Program-made: the position numbers and the translations under genes
Origin: DCFW01 sp963790715
Lineage (GTDB): Bacteria; Bacteroidota; Bacteroidia; Bacteroidales; Bacteroidaceae
Direction: 5' to 3'
Length of the DNA: 64,000 bases
NCBI GenBank assembly: GCA_963790715.1
Contig: CAWBPN010000013.1
Location: 1 to 64,000 of the forward strand
Shown: piece after piece, positions 33,669 to 42,306 of the stretch
Layout: each line of letters starts with the position of its first letter
Numbering within the stretch: the first letter of the stretch is position 1
Notes under the pieces: generated by a model
Seen by the model: only the letters and a program-made list of their open reading frames with translations
What the model was told of the DNA's origin: nothing
Databases searched by the model: none

Positions 33669-34679
33669 ATGAAAAAGAAATGGTTTATTGGCATTGACAT
33701 CTCAAAAAAAACATTGGATGTTGCCATCTATGAGTCTACAAAGAAGAAAACAGACGAAGAGAACCCTATTCATATTGATAACGATGAAAGGGGTTACAAG
33801 TCATTATTAAAGTGGTTTAGAGGTAAAAGAATGCCTTTATCAACCATTGTTATATGCATGGAATGCACCGGTATATATAGCTTTGACCTGTGCGTCTTTT
33901 TAGAGAAGAAAAAAATTGACTATTGTATGGAAAATCCATTGAATATTAAACGTTCAATGGGCTTTGTACGTGGCAAAAGTGATAAAGTTGATGCTTCACG
34001 TATTGCATATTTCTGTTACCTGCACCGCGAAGACTTGACATACTCACATATGTCAAGCAGAATGTATCATTTACAGGCATTACAGGCAGAAAGGAAACGC
34101 TATGTCAATCAAGCGGCGGGATATAAATCTTTGATAAATGAGAAGAAAGATAAAGACCATGATAATAGTTACAAACGTGCTGAGGACATGCTAAAATGCT
34201 TGAAAATAGAGATTGATGATATTAATAATGAGATGAAAGACATTATCGAAAAAGATGAAGCATTATTTACAAATTACAAATTGCTGACCAGTATTAAGGG
34301 CGTAGCAGATGTGAATGCCATTAATACAATAATATTCACCAATAACTTCAAGAATTTTCAGACTGCACGTCAATATGCCTGTTATATTGGTATTGCTCCA
34401 TTTGAACATACATCCGGAACAAGTATAAAAGGCAAAACAATGGTTTCTAAAATGGGTAACAAGCAATTAAAAGCCGATCTTAGTCAAGCAGCATGTTGCG
34501 CTATAAAATTTGATCCAGAAATGCAACATTACTTTAATAGAAAAGAAAAAGAAGGTAAAGCTTATGGCGTTATACTTAATGCTGTCAAATTCAAGCTTGT
34601 AGAAAGAATGTTTGCTATTGTAAAAAGAGGTACGCCGTATGTAAATATCATGCAGTATCGGAATGTCGTGGAATCCTAA
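33669..34679 (+). CDS. IS110-family DEDD recombinase (transposase)
   Basis: 336 residues. The N-terminal RuvC-like domain has the catalytic acids in FIGIDISKKTLDVAIYES (Asp), VICMECTGIY (Glu) and GKSDKVDASRIAYF (two Asp). A coiled-coil middle part follows (about 150-200), and the C-terminal transposase_20 domain has LTSIKGVADVNA, ARQYACYIGIAPFEHTSGTS and the catalytic Ser region SKMGNKQLKADLSQAA. Length is normal and there is no frameshift, so it may be active. The noncoding RNA expected for the family lies directly upstream. Confidence 0.92.
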   Translation: MKKKWFIGIDISKKTLDVAIYESTKKKTDEENPIHIDNDERGYKSLLKWFRGKRMPLSTIVICMECTGIYSFDLCVFLEKKKIDYCMENPLNIKRSMGFVRGKSDKVDASRIAYFCYLHREDLTYSHMSSRMYHLQALQAERKRYVNQAAGYKSLINEKKDKDHDNSYKRAEDMLKCLKIEIDDINNEMKDIIEKDEALFTNYKLLTSIKGVADVNAINTIIFTNNFKNFQTARQYACYIGIAPFEHTSGTSIKGKTMVSKMGNKQLKADLSQAACCAIKFDPEMQHYFNRKEKEGKAYGVILNAVKFKLVERMFAIVKRGTPYVNIMQYRNVVES

Positions 34680-34740
34680 TATGTAATTTATTTTATTTAA
34701 CAATAAAAGTTGCCATTTTTCTTGGTTTTGACCTAGAATA

Positions 34741-35044
34741 CGTTAAAAAACGATTTCCGTTCAAACGAAGTGCGTTTAAATCGTTTTAGCATAGTGCGAC
34801 TTCGGAATAGCCGGTGAGGTTCAGTCGGCGATTTTCTTCTTTGGTAGCTTTCGTCTTTGTTCGCACAAAGACGAAAGTACATCAAGCGGACAAGCAAATA
34901 AAAAAAGTATTATCACCAGCCAAAATCAATCATTAATTCAATCAAAGAAATACCCATTAAATCTAATAAATATGTTGAAAACCATTATATTTGTATATAA
35001 TAGTCTAAAACGATTTTTTATAAATTAATTTTAAATAAAACCCC
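34741..35044. repeat. Structured gene-free segment right of the IS, with two hairpins
   Basis: AAAACGATTT (34747-34756) pairs with AAATCGTTTT (34778-34787) and encloses AAACG/CGTTT. Further right CTTTCGTCTTTGT (34848-34860) pairs perfectly with ACAAAGACGAAAG (34865-34877) around TCGC, a 13-bp stem without a following T run. The last part contains TATATTTG (34986-34993), a -7 box that probably serves the recombinase gene at 35045. I see no coding sequence. Confidence 0.6.
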
Positions 35045-36010
35045 ATGGGAATAATAACATTATTAGTCAGGCGCGTAGCCTCAGTAGTACGCAAGGACAA
35101 AAAGACCCTTGCGGAGTGGAACAAAGAGTGTGTTGCACACAAGCAACAGGACGGCTGTTACGGAATGGCGCAAAAGTACCAAAGTACATGTGCCAAACTT
35201 GAAAAGTACCTTTCAACCACCTCCAAACCCTGCCTCAAAGTAGAGGAAGTAAACAATGAATTCATCGAAGGTTTCGCCGAGTTTCTGAAAAGCGAAGACC
35301 TTACGGAAAACACAATTCATTTCTACTTGAGAAACTTTTCAGCGATGTATCACCTCAAGGACAAGGATTACACCGACAATCCGTTCAACCATGTCAACAT
35401 GCGGGCATGCCCCACGCGCAAGCGGGCACTGGACAAGCATACGATGCAGCGCATAAAGGATTTTGACTGCGAAGGCAAAGAATCATTGGCGTTTGCCCGT
35501 GACCTGTTTATGTTCAGTTTCTACACGCAAGGCATGCCTTTCGTAGATATTGCCTGCCTTAAAGCAAGCAACATAGAAAATGGCACGATAAGGTACAAGC
35601 GCCACAAGACAGGCCAGCCTATAACGGTAACGTTAGTACCGGAAGCCAAAGAAATCATCAGGCATTACAGCAATATTAATAAAGGTGCAAAAGGCGAAGC
35701 CAAAGACTATTACATCTTCGGTATAATCAAAAACGCCAATTCCACAACAGCTTACAAACAGTACCGCAGCGGTCTGGCAACACAAAACAGGCGACTGAAA
35801 AAGATAGGCGAGAAACTCGGTCTTGACCAACCGCTCACAACCTACATCGCACGCCACACATGGGCAACGCTGGCGCAGAATAGCGGAGTACCTACGGCAG
35901 TAATAAGCCGCAGCCTTGGACATACGTCTGAAACAACAACGCGTATTTATCTCGGTAGCATGGATACAAAGGTACTTGCCAAATATAACAGATTAACCAC
36001 GCGGTTATAG
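35045..36010 (+). CDS. Tyrosine recombinase of the pilus locus (candidate invertase)
   Basis: 321 residues. SAM-like N-terminal domain (about 20-105: LAEWNKECVAHKQQDGCYGM, VEEVNNEFIEGFAEFLKSED) and catalytic domain with Lys in RYKRHKTGQPI, box II TTYIARHTWATLAQNSG, LGHTSETTTRIYLGSMDT with the Tyr nucleophile. Box I reads FYTQGMPFVDIACL: Gln occupies the usual Arg position. There is no arm-binding domain, as in shufflon-type invertases of Bacteroidetes. It lies 138 bases from a 23-bp inverted-repeat pair flanking an invertible promoter, and immediately before the pilus operon, so it is the obvious candidate for switching it. Confidence 0.85.
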   Translation: MGIITLLVRRVASVVRKDKKTLAEWNKECVAHKQQDGCYGMAQKYQSTCAKLEKYLSTTSKPCLKVEEVNNEFIEGFAEFLKSEDLTENTIHFYLRNFSAMYHLKDKDYTDNPFNHVNMRACPTRKRALDKHTMQRIKDFDCEGKESLAFARDLFMFSFYTQGMPFVDIACLKASNIENGTIRYKRHKTGQPITVTLVPEAKEIIRHYSNINKGAKGEAKDYYIFGIIKNANSTTAYKQYRSGLATQNRRLKKIGEKLGLDQPLTTYIARHTWATLAQNSGVPTAVISRSLGHTSETTTRIYLGSMDTKVLAKYNRLTTRL

Positions 36011-36147
36011 CCAAAAACAATGTCAGTAACTCATTGGAATCGATGAAAAACAAAAACGATTGAAGAATAAAAGCGATTAAAGAATAAAAGCGATGAGATT
36101 AGATTCTAATAAATATGATTTAAATATGAGAATACAAGGGAAATCTC

Positions 36148-36170
36148 TCTATTAGTTAATAGAGCTACAT
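36148..36170 (+). repeat. Left inverted repeat of the pilus promoter switch
   Basis: The 23-bp repeat begins TCTATTAGTTAATAG and ends AGCTACAT; its exact reverse complement is at 36601-36623. Sequence outside the 23 bases is not conserved between the two copies. Confidence 0.9.
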
Positions 36171-36222
36171 ATTAATCACTAAGACTAAATACTTACTCGC
36201 TTACCCGTGCTCTAAACGTCTT

Positions 36223-36253
36223 CAAAAGTAATTAATCGCCCACCGGTTTCAAA
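36223..36253 (-). promoter_or_regulatory. Promoter inside the invertible segment
   Basis: Minus strand: -33 TTTG (36253-36250), 19-base spacer, -7 TACTTTTG (36230-36223), a full Bacteroidetes consensus. As assembled it fires leftward, antisense to the recombinase gene. A weaker AAACTTTG lies at 36270-36263 on the same strand. I found no full-consensus promoter on the plus strand of the segment. Confidence 0.75.
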
Positions 36254-36600
36254 GAAAAGATGCAAAGTTTTAAAGATCTTTCAGATTAGGTGTGATATTT
36301 TTATTGTTTTTCACAAATCAGTTCAGAAACTTATAAAACCTATACTAACATTCTTATAAACAGATACTTTCCATTATCCTTTTTACCTATATTTTTATGT
36401 ATACCCAATTAATCACTTTTGTTTATTTTATATAAATACGTCTATTCACACGGAAGAAGGCTGTTATTTGCCACTCCGCGCAGAAACGAAATTTTAGAAC
36501 CGTTTTTCTAAATCTTATATTTTCCCTTGTGTCCTCCGGCACAAAATCATAGTAAAAAATCGCCAAAAACAATGTATATCGAAATTTACGCTATTCGGGA

Positions 36601-36623
36601 ATGTAGCTCTATTAACTAATAGA
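36601..36623 (-). repeat. Right inverted repeat of the pilus promoter switch
   Basis: Reads ATGTAGCTCTATTAACTAAT, then AGA, on the plus strand; exact reverse complement of 36148-36170. It lies 67 bases upstream of the DUF3575 start codon. Confidence 0.9.
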
Positions 36624-36690
36624 ACGATAAGAAACGAGGCGATAAACGAGACGATAAAAAATGATTTATAAGCGATAAGGAAATAATACG

Positions 36691-37266
36691 ATGATGCTTA
36701 AGTGGCAATTACAGCAGTTTAGAATATTGTTGTCGGTAGCAATGCTATTGACACCATTCTTGTGTCATGCCCAAAGCATAGCAATTAAAAACGATGCGCT
36801 TTATGATGCCCTGCTAATCCCCAACCTTGGAATGGAAACGAAGATAGGTGAACATACAACTCTGGATGTTGAAGGCACATACGACCCGGTAACGTTTCCA
36901 AACAGAAGGAAATGGAAGAACTGGTCCGTTCAACCGGAACTTCGCCATTGGGGATGCGTACCGTTTTTCGGAACGTTTGTAGGAATAAACGCAATGGCAG
37001 GCGGATTCAACATAGCACGCGTACCTGTATTTAATTTCGACGAAAAAAGGATTCAGGGTATCTTCTACGGCGGCGGTCTGACGCTTGGAAACCACCATAT
37101 TATATCTCCTCACTGGGGCTTGGAAACAAAAGTCAACATAGACTTCGTCCATATCAGCTATTCACGCTACCGATGCAGCAAGTGCGGATACAAGGAAGAG
37201 AATGTAACTAACAATTACGTTGGCCCGACACGAGTGTCAATAAGTTTGGTGTATATGATAAAATGA
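36691..37266 (+). CDS. DUF3575 outer-membrane protein of the pilus locus
   Basis: 191 residues with a signal peptide (ILLSVAMLLTPFLCHAQS). The family signature is the opening IAIKNDALYDALLIPNLGME, then KIGEHTTLDVEGTYDPVTFP, and WKNWSVQPELRHWGCVPFFG. It is predicted to be a small beta-barrel. In Bacteroidales it regularly precedes DUF3868 and fimbrillin genes, as here, and is thought to serve pilus assembly or anchoring. It is the first gene after the promoter switch. A CxxC pair (RCSKCGYK) near residue 165 is uncommon in a periplasmic barrel. Confidence 0.85.
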   Translation: MMLKWQLQQFRILLSVAMLLTPFLCHAQSIAIKNDALYDALLIPNLGMETKIGEHTTLDVEGTYDPVTFPNRRKWKNWSVQPELRHWGCVPFFGTFVGINAMAGGFNIARVPVFNFDEKRIQGIFYGGGLTLGNHHIISPHWGLETKVNIDFVHISYSRYRCSKCGYKEENVTNNYVGPTRVSISLVYMIK

Positions 37267-37316
37267 AAATAAATAATAAAAGACATAGACGAATAATATA
37301 TAAAAGCGAAATAACG

Positions 37317-38822
37317 ATGAAGATGAACAAACACATCAAGAAAGCGATGGCAGGAATATTCCTGCTCCTTCTGTCGACGGTGCCGACACAGATAAAAGCC
37401 CAGTTGGCATACAAAGGGCAACTGTATATCAACGACGAACGGTTCTACCGCGACGGCAGCTTGCTGCACGTATACATGCGGGTAAGCTACAGCCGCAATG
37501 CAATAGGTACGGGCGAACAACTGACGTTCACACCCGTAATCAAGACCGGTGACAATGAATACCGTATGTCATCCGTTGTAATCAACGGAGACAAGAGAGA
37601 AATTGCCGAAAGGAGAACGGACGTTCTCCGTCACCGCCAAAGGCTTAACGCCCCGGTAGTGGTAAAGGATAACCGCAAGGGTACGCGTTACTTCGTGTAC
37701 GATACGTCGATACCGTACGCCCAATGGATGGAAAACAGCGAACTGTACGTAGAAAGTGAAGAATGCAACTGCAACGGTCATCGTGCACACGTATATGAAG
37801 ACCGCCTGTTGGCAAGCATCCCTGTGAACAACGGCCCGCAACAGATAGCCGACCAGGCGGTAGTGAACGAAAGCCAAACGGCACGTTACGACGTTAGCAA
37901 ATGGGTACAGTTCTTAACTCCTCCCACCGAAGACGGCAGGGACTTCAACAGAACAGGTGTAATAGAATGGAACGGCAAACAGGATATGTCTAAAATGGGA
38001 GAGAACGGCCAGAACAAATATATCTGCAACATGCTCGACAACAAAGTAAAGGAAGTGCTCGAACAATACGGCACAACATTAAGCGGAGTGGTTGTTACGG
38101 GTTACGGCAGCCCGATAGGCAACTTCTCAAAGAATGAAAAAGAGAGCATGGAACGCGCACTGTCACTAAAGCGTTACCTGATGAAGAACCTGGTAACAAA
38201 CAAGAACGAACTGAACGTGAGTTGGGTAAGTGAAGACTGGGACAGCATAGCAGCATTGGTAACCAAGAGCCACATGGCTCTACGTGAAGCCGTGCTTGAC
38301 ATTATAAAGACTGTAAAGGTGGTAGACGGCAGGGAGCATGTAATAGAGAACCTTGACGGCGGAGTACCTTACGGATATATGAACGAACATATTTTCCCCG
38401 AGGTAAAGAGGATAACATACACATTGACGTTCAACCACAAGAATATGGATGTAGGCGCAGCCAAACTGATGTTGAAGAGAAAGCCTGAGAATATGACATT
38501 GGAGGACTTCTATACGGTGGCTGACAGTTACGAACAAGGCACAAGGGAGTTCAACGACATTATCGACTTGTCGGCACGTTTGTTCCCTGACAGCCCCGAG
38601 GCTAATATCAATGCCGCAGCAGTTGCAATGTTGAGAGGAGATACGAAATTGGCAAGAAAATACATCACCCGTTGGCAGACTGACCCGAGGGCATACGAGA
38701 ATATGGGTGTGCTAAACTTGATGGAAGGTAATCGCGACAAGGCAGAGGTATATCTTAAGATGGCTCAGGCCGGAGGTGTAGACCAGGCCACTACCGTTAT
38801 CAATGCGTTGAATATTAAATAA
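37317..38822 (+). CDS. DUF3868 / OmpA-like protein of the pilus locus
   Basis: About 501 residues if started at 37317 (MKMNKHIKKAMAGIFLLLLS), which puts a signal peptide ending at KAQL at the right place; an upstream in-frame ATG at 37263 overlaps the previous stop. The DUF3868 domain (LAYKGQLYINDERFYRDGSL, LHVYMRVSYSRN) is followed by an OmpA-C-like domain (GVVVTGYGSPIGNFSKNEKE, SMERALSLKRYLMKN) and a TPR-like tail (PEANINAAAVAMLRGDTKLA). It may hold the pilus base to the peptidoglycan. It overlaps the DUF3575 reading region and is co-transcribed. Confidence 0.82.
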   Translation: MKMNKHIKKAMAGIFLLLLSTVPTQIKAQLAYKGQLYINDERFYRDGSLLHVYMRVSYSRNAIGTGEQLTFTPVIKTGDNEYRMSSVVINGDKREIAERRTDVLRHRQRLNAPVVVKDNRKGTRYFVYDTSIPYAQWMENSELYVESEECNCNGHRAHVYEDRLLASIPVNNGPQQIADQAVVNESQTARYDVSKWVQFLTPPTEDGRDFNRTGVIEWNGKQDMSKMGENGQNKYICNMLDNKVKEVLEQYGTTLSGVVVTGYGSPIGNFSKNEKESMERALSLKRYLMKNLVTNKNELNVSWVSEDWDSIAALVTKSHMALREAVLDIIKTVKVVDGREHVIENLDGGVPYGYMNEHIFPEVKRITYTLTFNHKNMDVGAAKLMLKRKPENMTLEDFYTVADSYEQGTREFNDIIDLSARLFPDSPEANINAAAVAMLRGDTKLARKYITRWQTDPRAYENMGVLNLMEGNRDKAEVYLKMAQAGGVDQATTVINALNIK

Positions 38823-38905
38823 AGTAACCGAATATAAACAAGGTATATATAAATGAGTATTGAAAACAGGTGTACAGAAGTATATATAAATAGGTGTATA
38901 AATGA

Positions 38906-40915
38906 ATGTTGAAGAGCTTCGATTATAAAATAATAAGTGTAATGTGTATGTTAATGCTTTCGATTACGTCGTGCGTTAGCAGGGACGGTGCAGATGTCGC
39001 CAAACCGGCAACTATACGCTTGTCGCTCGGCACAGGCTCGACAACAAAGGCTGTAAAGGCGACAAAATCGCGCACAAGTACCGGATTCCCTACTGACAAC
39101 GGTGGGACAGTCGGCAAAGGTGAGGGCACGATAAACACTGTATGTGTCGGTTTGTTCGATGCAGGTGGCAACACGATAACAATTCACGAATACACTTATA
39201 AAGGTCAATCGGAGAGCATACTTACTACGACACAGGTAACAAAGATGGTGGTTGTGGCCAATGCCAAAAGTGGAACATTTGCCGGAGCAACCACTGAACA
39301 AAATTTTCTGTCGAAAGAACTACTATTGTCATATACCACTTCATCCGACGGTCAAAGCAATGCGAACGCCGCAACAGCAGGCAGCCAGACAACAACGGCG
39401 TTGCCGATGACGTCCGGAGAAGTTTCGCCTCTGAGTTTGTCTGGTGATGCCACAACGGATAAGACGGTGGAACTGACGAGAACGGTTGCAAGAGTATCGG
39501 TAAGCAATATATCGACATCATTCGACAGTAATGGTCCGTATACAGGAGCAACATTCACGCCTACTGAGATATTTATGTACAATGTTAATGACACGTATAC
39601 TTGTGGCGGCACGGCAAGTGCCACAGTATCAACGGTTAGCGGCGAAAGTACAGCATCTTCATCATATGCTTATATGGGGACGGGCACAATAACAAATTAT
39701 ACCGTCCCTACATCAACAGCACCTGAGTTCTTTTATGTATTTCCGCATAGCTCGACATTACCGACGAAGTTGGTAATAAAAGGAATATTCACACCGAGCG
39801 GAGGAACAGCTATACCGGTATATTACCCTATAGTGATAAACCATGCTCAGGATGGTACAACGTTTACGGACGATATGAACAACACTTCTACAACAACAGC
39901 AAATGATGCTGAAATAGAAGCTAATAAGACCTACGATATAAAGATAATGATAAAAGGTATAGGTGTAAATGATCCGTCAGACAATATTGACCCTTCGACA
40001 GTTACGATAAACTCGCAGGTACAGGATTGGACTCAAGCAGCAGTAACTACGAATTTTGATGATGCAGATGTAGGTGATTATTATTTCAGTGACGGCAGTT
40101 GGGGCACATTGGCAAATCACGGAACGGCAGATGTTCATCCGATAGGAGTGATATTCAGCAACCAAACAAGTGCAATAGATAAAGCCCACGGTTGGACGCA
40201 CGGATATGCTATGGCGTTAACAAACGCGGCTACTAATTATACAGCCACAAATACATGTATATGGTCAAGTGCAGCAAATGCTGAAAACGGAATAACATAT
40301 CATGATAATGTAGCTAATCAAGATTATAAATATGAGGATTTTGGAACTGAGTATTACACCACATTTATAACAAATAAAGACGGATATAGTGAGAATCAGG
40401 TAATAGTAAATAAAGGTGGATATACCACATCATCTCCATTAACATATCCTGCAATATATTACGCATTGAATTATGCAGCAAGTAGTACGACATATACTGC
40501 ACCTACAGGAAGTAGCGGATGGTACTTACCCAGTATAGGTCAATGGTATGATATATATGTAAACTTGGGAGGAATAAAGTCGGCTCCGGCAAATCCAATA
40601 CAAGAAGGTTATTGTGAATGGAATGATGTCAGCTCATGTGCAGCAATTAGTATAAACAATTACTTAAAAGCCATAACTGTATATAATAATACTTATAGTT
40701 CACCAGATTTATTTAGTAACAATGATATGTCTTATGGTAATAATGACGGAACTTATGGAGGAGATGTTGGAGGAGAATTTTATTGGTCTTCTTCGGAGTC
40801 TAACAGTAATTATGTATTTCATGTGCACTTTGTCGTAAATGATCTTTTGGGATTGTACTCTAACGGCAATAAGACAGGTGTTTATTATAGGGTTAGACCA
40901 GTAATTGCTTTTTAG
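38906..40915 (+). CDS. Fimbrillin with C-terminal lectin-like (CLec/FGE-type) domain, copy A
   Basis: 669 residues. A lipoprotein signal (MCMLMLSITSCVS) is followed by a FimA/Mfa1-like fimbrillin part (SLGTGSTTKAVKATKSRTST, PTDNGGTVGKGEGTINTVCV, GLFDAGGN), closely similar to the next gene. From about residue 385 a second domain starts: VGDYYFSDGSWGTLANHGTA, PIGVIFSN, DKAHGWTHGYAMALTNA, then SSGWYLPSIGQWYDIYVNLG, FYWSSSE and the end YRVRPVIAF. This is the C-type-lectin fold of FGE/DUF1566 and DGR-target proteins. The stretch between FYWSSSE and the end is the part that differs most between copies. Likely a pilus tip adhesin. Confidence 0.75.
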   Translation: MLKSFDYKIISVMCMLMLSITSCVSRDGADVAKPATIRLSLGTGSTTKAVKATKSRTSTGFPTDNGGTVGKGEGTINTVCVGLFDAGGNTITIHEYTYKGQSESILTTTQVTKMVVVANAKSGTFAGATTEQNFLSKELLLSYTTSSDGQSNANAATAGSQTTTALPMTSGEVSPLSLSGDATTDKTVELTRTVARVSVSNISTSFDSNGPYTGATFTPTEIFMYNVNDTYTCGGTASATVSTVSGESTASSSYAYMGTGTITNYTVPTSTAPEFFYVFPHSSTLPTKLVIKGIFTPSGGTAIPVYYPIVINHAQDGTTFTDDMNNTSTTTANDAEIEANKTYDIKIMIKGIGVNDPSDNIDPSTVTINSQVQDWTQAAVTTNFDDADVGDYYFSDGSWGTLANHGTADVHPIGVIFSNQTSAIDKAHGWTHGYAMALTNAATNYTATNTCIWSSAANAENGITYHDNVANQDYKYEDFGTEYYTTFITNKDGYSENQVIVNKGGYTTSSPLTYPAIYYALNYAASSTTYTAPTGSSGWYLPSIGQWYDIYVNLGGIKSAPANPIQEGYCEWNDVSSCAAISINNYLKAITVYNNTYSSPDLFSNNDMSYGNNDGTYGGDVGGEFYWSSSESNSNYVFHVHFVVNDLLGLYSNGNKTGVYYRVRPVIAF

Positions 40916-40995
40916 ATGCGATAAAAAATAGTGTAAGTAAATGTTTAACAATTAGTTATGAATAATAAAAGTAATAATAAATAATTAACAGCAAT

Positions 40996-42282
40996 ATGAG
41001 AACAACAGTTTTATTAATGGCAGGCATAGCAGCCGTCGGAATGATGACATCCTGCGCAAGTGACAATGGTGATTCTCCGAATAACGGAAAAGGAGAGAAA
41101 ACCACAATTAATTTGTCTTTTGCTATAAATGGCAGCACACGTACGTCTAATGCACCTACTGATGGCGGAGGTACTGTCGGTTTAGGTGAAGGAACTCTAA
41201 ATAATGTAGCAGTTGGATTCTTTGATGCAGGTGGTTATCGCCTTGCAGCTACTTCAACAGAAGATGCAAAAGTAACTTTTTATGGAGGTGATTTGTTGAT
41301 TCCTTCCGAAAAAAGTGTGTCGGCAACAGTGTCATCAAGTGCAAACGAAGTAATTGTCCTTGCTAACGTCCCTTCATTAACCAACACGGCAACTACATCC
41401 ACTAAATATGTCGATGCAACAAGCTCGCCAATTCTATTATCATATACCACAAGTAGTGACGGTAAGACAAATACTGCCACGAATACGGCAAACAGCCAAT
41501 CGCCGACGTCTTTGCCGATGTTCGGCGTAGAGCCAATAACTTATACTTCGGGAACTACAACCGGTTCCGCAACCGTCAGCTTGGAACGTATGGTTACACG
41601 CGTTAGCTTGAATCAATTATCTTACGACTTCAGTAAATCCAATGATGCCGGAGCTACATTCGTACCTAAGGAGATATATATGTATAATGTCAAAGATGAA
41701 TTGACCGGTTGGGGAGCTACACCTACAACATCAGCATCTAATGATGTAACGGAGAGTGCCGGTGAAACTAACGGCAAATGTGAAGTGACTACAGAAAAAA
41801 CGCCTGGAAATGTAACTACATTGGATAATGAATCTACTTTATCTAATACTGCTTATCTAAGTAGCGGCATTCTATCATTAACGGGGTCAACAAATAAGTC
41901 AACAAGTACTCAGACTGATTATGTTACATCTGTAAATACGTATTCTTTTTATGTATTTCCAAATACTGATAACTCAAATCCTACAAAAATAATTATTAAA
42001 GGTGTATACACCCCTACAGTAGGTAGTGCTGCTATCGTATATTATCCAATTACTATAAACCATTGGAATACAAACACTACTCTTTCAGGCAGTGGCATTG
42101 ATGAAAATGGTAAAGCTACTAATGATTCACAGATAAGCGCAAATACTGTTTATAATTTAACTGTAAATATTCAGGGTCGTGGAGTATCAAGCCCTACTCA
42201 GGATTTGTCACCTTCAACAGTAAAAGTTACAATGGGAGTAAATCCGTGGAATAGCACTTCTCAAGCAGTAACGATTCAATAA
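40996..42282 (+). CDS. Fimbrillin-type pilus subunit (Mfa1/FimA-like), no lectin domain
   Basis: 428 residues: lipoprotein signal with Cys in GMMTSCASDNGD, then the fimbrillin fold. Its N-terminus (SFAINGSTRTSNAPTDGGGT, VGLGEGTLNNVAVGFFDAGG) parallels the first ~130 residues of copy A, and both contain SYTTSSDGK/Q and a FYVFP segment. The Arg in STRTSNAP could be the maturation site that releases the N-terminal strand for polymerisation. The end (SSPTQDLSPSTVKVTMGVNP, WNSTSQAVTIQ) looks like a donor strand. It is the best candidate for the stalk subunit. Confidence 0.8.
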   Translation: MRTTVLLMAGIAAVGMMTSCASDNGDSPNNGKGEKTTINLSFAINGSTRTSNAPTDGGGTVGLGEGTLNNVAVGFFDAGGYRLAATSTEDAKVTFYGGDLLIPSEKSVSATVSSSANEVIVLANVPSLTNTATTSTKYVDATSSPILLSYTTSSDGKTNTATNTANSQSPTSLPMFGVEPITYTSGTTTGSATVSLERMVTRVSLNQLSYDFSKSNDAGATFVPKEIYMYNVKDELTGWGATPTTSASNDVTESAGETNGKCEVTTEKTPGNVTTLDNESTLSNTAYLSSGILSLTGSTNKSTSTQTDYVTSVNTYSFYVFPNTDNSNPTKIIIKGVYTPTVGSAAIVYYPITINHWNTNTTLSGSGIDENGKATNDSQISANTVYNLTVNIQGRGVSSPTQDLSPSTVKVTMGVNPWNSTSQAVTIQ

Positions 42283-42306
42283 AACGGGCAAAAAATAATT
42301 ATCGTA

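Larger units (their letters stand above)
33428..34741 (+). mobile_element. IS110-family insertion sequence with bridge-RNA region
   Basis: A DEDD recombinase gene with a ~240-base noncoding left part and a ~60-base right part. No terminal inverted repeats are present, as expected for the family. I place the ends from RNA-guide matches: the left end at GCCTTTAGT (33428-33436) and the right end at CTAGAATA (34733-34740). The overlapping dinucleotide would be GC on the left and AC on the right; the one-base disagreement is unexplained (mutation, or ends off by a base). The element sits in gene-free sequence next to structured repeats. Confidence 0.75.
36148..36623. other. Invertible DNA segment with promoter, shown in the OFF orientation
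   Basis: Bases 36148-36170 are the exact reverse complement of 36601-36623 (23 bp). Each repeat has the symmetric core CTATTA-GT-TAATAG, as expected for tyrosine-recombinase sites. The 430 bases between carry one full-consensus promoter on the minus strand (see 36223-36253), reading away from the pilus genes. Inversion would move its -7 box to about 36541-36548 on the plus strand, roughly 140 bases before the DUF3575 start. A tyrosine recombinase gene lies 138 bases to the left. Confidence 0.85.
36011..36690. other. Intergenic region holding the invertible promoter
   Basis: No gene. It contains two copies of AGAATAAAAGCGAT (about 36065-36095), then the invertible segment 36148-36623 (separate entry), and then a leader with repeated CGATAA units (36626-36672) before the DUF3575 gene. 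The leader would be the 5' untranslated region of the pilus operon when the switch is ON. Confidence 0.7.

Noticed and set aside
33428..34741. Terminal inverted repeats of the IS element
   Set aside because: None found at the ends; this is normal for IS110 elements, so the ends were placed from guide matches instead.
36171..36600. Plus-strand promoter in the invertible segment (CACTTTTG at 36414-36421, GTTATTTG near 36463)
   Set aside because: Both miss the TA of the -7 consensus and have no -33 TTTG at the right distance, whereas the minus-strand promoter matches fully.
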